8,262 bases of DNA, taken from an uncultured Clostridia bacterium (GTDB lineage: Bacteria > Bacillota > Clostridia > Oscillospirales > Oscillospiraceae). The DNA lies in contig CAMEMX010000065.1 in assembly GCA_945927915.1 (NCBI GenBank), positions 1 through 8,262 of the forward strand. The letters run 5' to 3'. Position numbers and translations under genes: made by a program. Shown piece after piece: positions 8,171 through 8,262 of the stretch (position 1 is its first letter; every line of letters begins with the position of its first letter). Under the pieces are notes generated by a model, which searched no databases, had not been told where the DNA came from, and saw only the letters and a program-made list of their open reading frames with translations.

Positions 8171-8213
8171 AGCGAAAAGCCCTGTCAGAGCGGCTCTGAC
8201 AGGGCTTTTCGCT
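8171..8213. terminator. symmetric (bidirectional) intrinsic terminator
   Basis: Two perfect 21-bp arms (8171-8191 and 8193-8213) flank a single central G. The GC-rich core GCCCTGTCAGAGC is bordered by AAAA on one side and TTTT on the other, so the element reads as a terminator on both strands, though each T-run is only four bases. On the minus strand it begins within the stop codon of the gene entering from the right edge. It should isolate that gene from ylmH. Confidence 0.85.
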
Positions 8214-8262
8214 ATGACAGCGGCTCTGAGATCACATGATGCTCCGCGTCGGACTCCTCCAT
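8212..8262 (-). CDS. C-terminal fragment of an unidentified protein
   Basis: On the minus strand a frame open at the right edge encodes MEESDAEHHVISEPLS and stops at TAG (8212-8214). The terminator at 8171-8213 overlaps the stop codon, which supports this as the true end of a gene. A second frame stops within 30 bases, and the third stays open through the terminator, which is implausible for a gene. The fragment is acidic and too short to identify. Whether the first methionine is internal or the start cannot be seen. Confidence 0.5.
   Translation of the reverse strand: MEESDAEHHVISEPLS

Noticed and set aside
8214..8262. A plus-strand gene starting at ATG 8214
   Set aside because: It would start inside or just after the symmetric terminator and has no ribosome binding site, whereas the minus-strand frame ends exactly where the terminator begins.

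Overview
The window reads as chromosomal core DNA from a GC-rich member of the Firmicutes, most likely a clostridial gut-type bacterium of the Oscillospiraceae/Ruminococcaceae kind. The reasons are a T-box leader in front of alaS, strong GGAGG-type ribosome binding sites, a comEC-holA gene pair, an RNase M5-like Toprim protein, a YlmH-family protein, and GC-rich palindromic repeats between genes. The assignment rests on protein and gene-order resemblance recalled from memory, not on a database search. All recognisable genes lie on the minus strand, so the window is read from right to left.

Right edge to 7110. The last residues of an unidentified gene (8212-8262) are followed at once by a strong symmetric terminator (8171-8213). 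An AT-rich, gene-free stretch follows, holding a degenerate GC-rich repeat (8131-8151) and four consecutive hairpins (7906-8059). These hairpins end just before the ribosome binding site of a ylmH-like gene (7110-7889), whose product is an S4-domain RNA-binding protein related to a ribosome quality-control factor. A perfect 11-bp GC-rich palindrome (7071-7098) follows that gene.

7029 to 3759. A near-consensus sigma-A promoter (7001-7029) drives a T-box riboswitch leader (about 6994-6776). The leader has a recognisable stem I, a candidate GCC (alanine) specifier triplet, the T-box sequence, and mutually exclusive antiterminator and terminator helices. It controls alaS (alanyl-tRNA synthetase, 879 aa), which is followed 12 nt later by a small HIT-family hydrolase gene.

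3752 to 1. An intrinsic terminator hairpin separates the HIT gene from comEC (DNA-uptake channel, 750 aa). After it come holA (DNA polymerase III delta subunit) and, overlapping holA by 8 bp, an RNase M5-like Toprim gene that runs off the left edge. No promoter fits between the terminator and comEC, so these three genes probably depend on read-through from the alaS unit or on a promoter inside the upstream genes.

The protein-coding content is ordinary housekeeping: translation, ribosome rescue, DNA uptake, replication and RNA processing. I found no defence system, CRISPR array, complete insertion sequence or clearly new protein system. The less ordinary material is non-coding: the four-hairpin element upstream of ylmH, the terminator/Shine-Dalgarno arrangement before comEC, and the placing of ylmH next to alaS.
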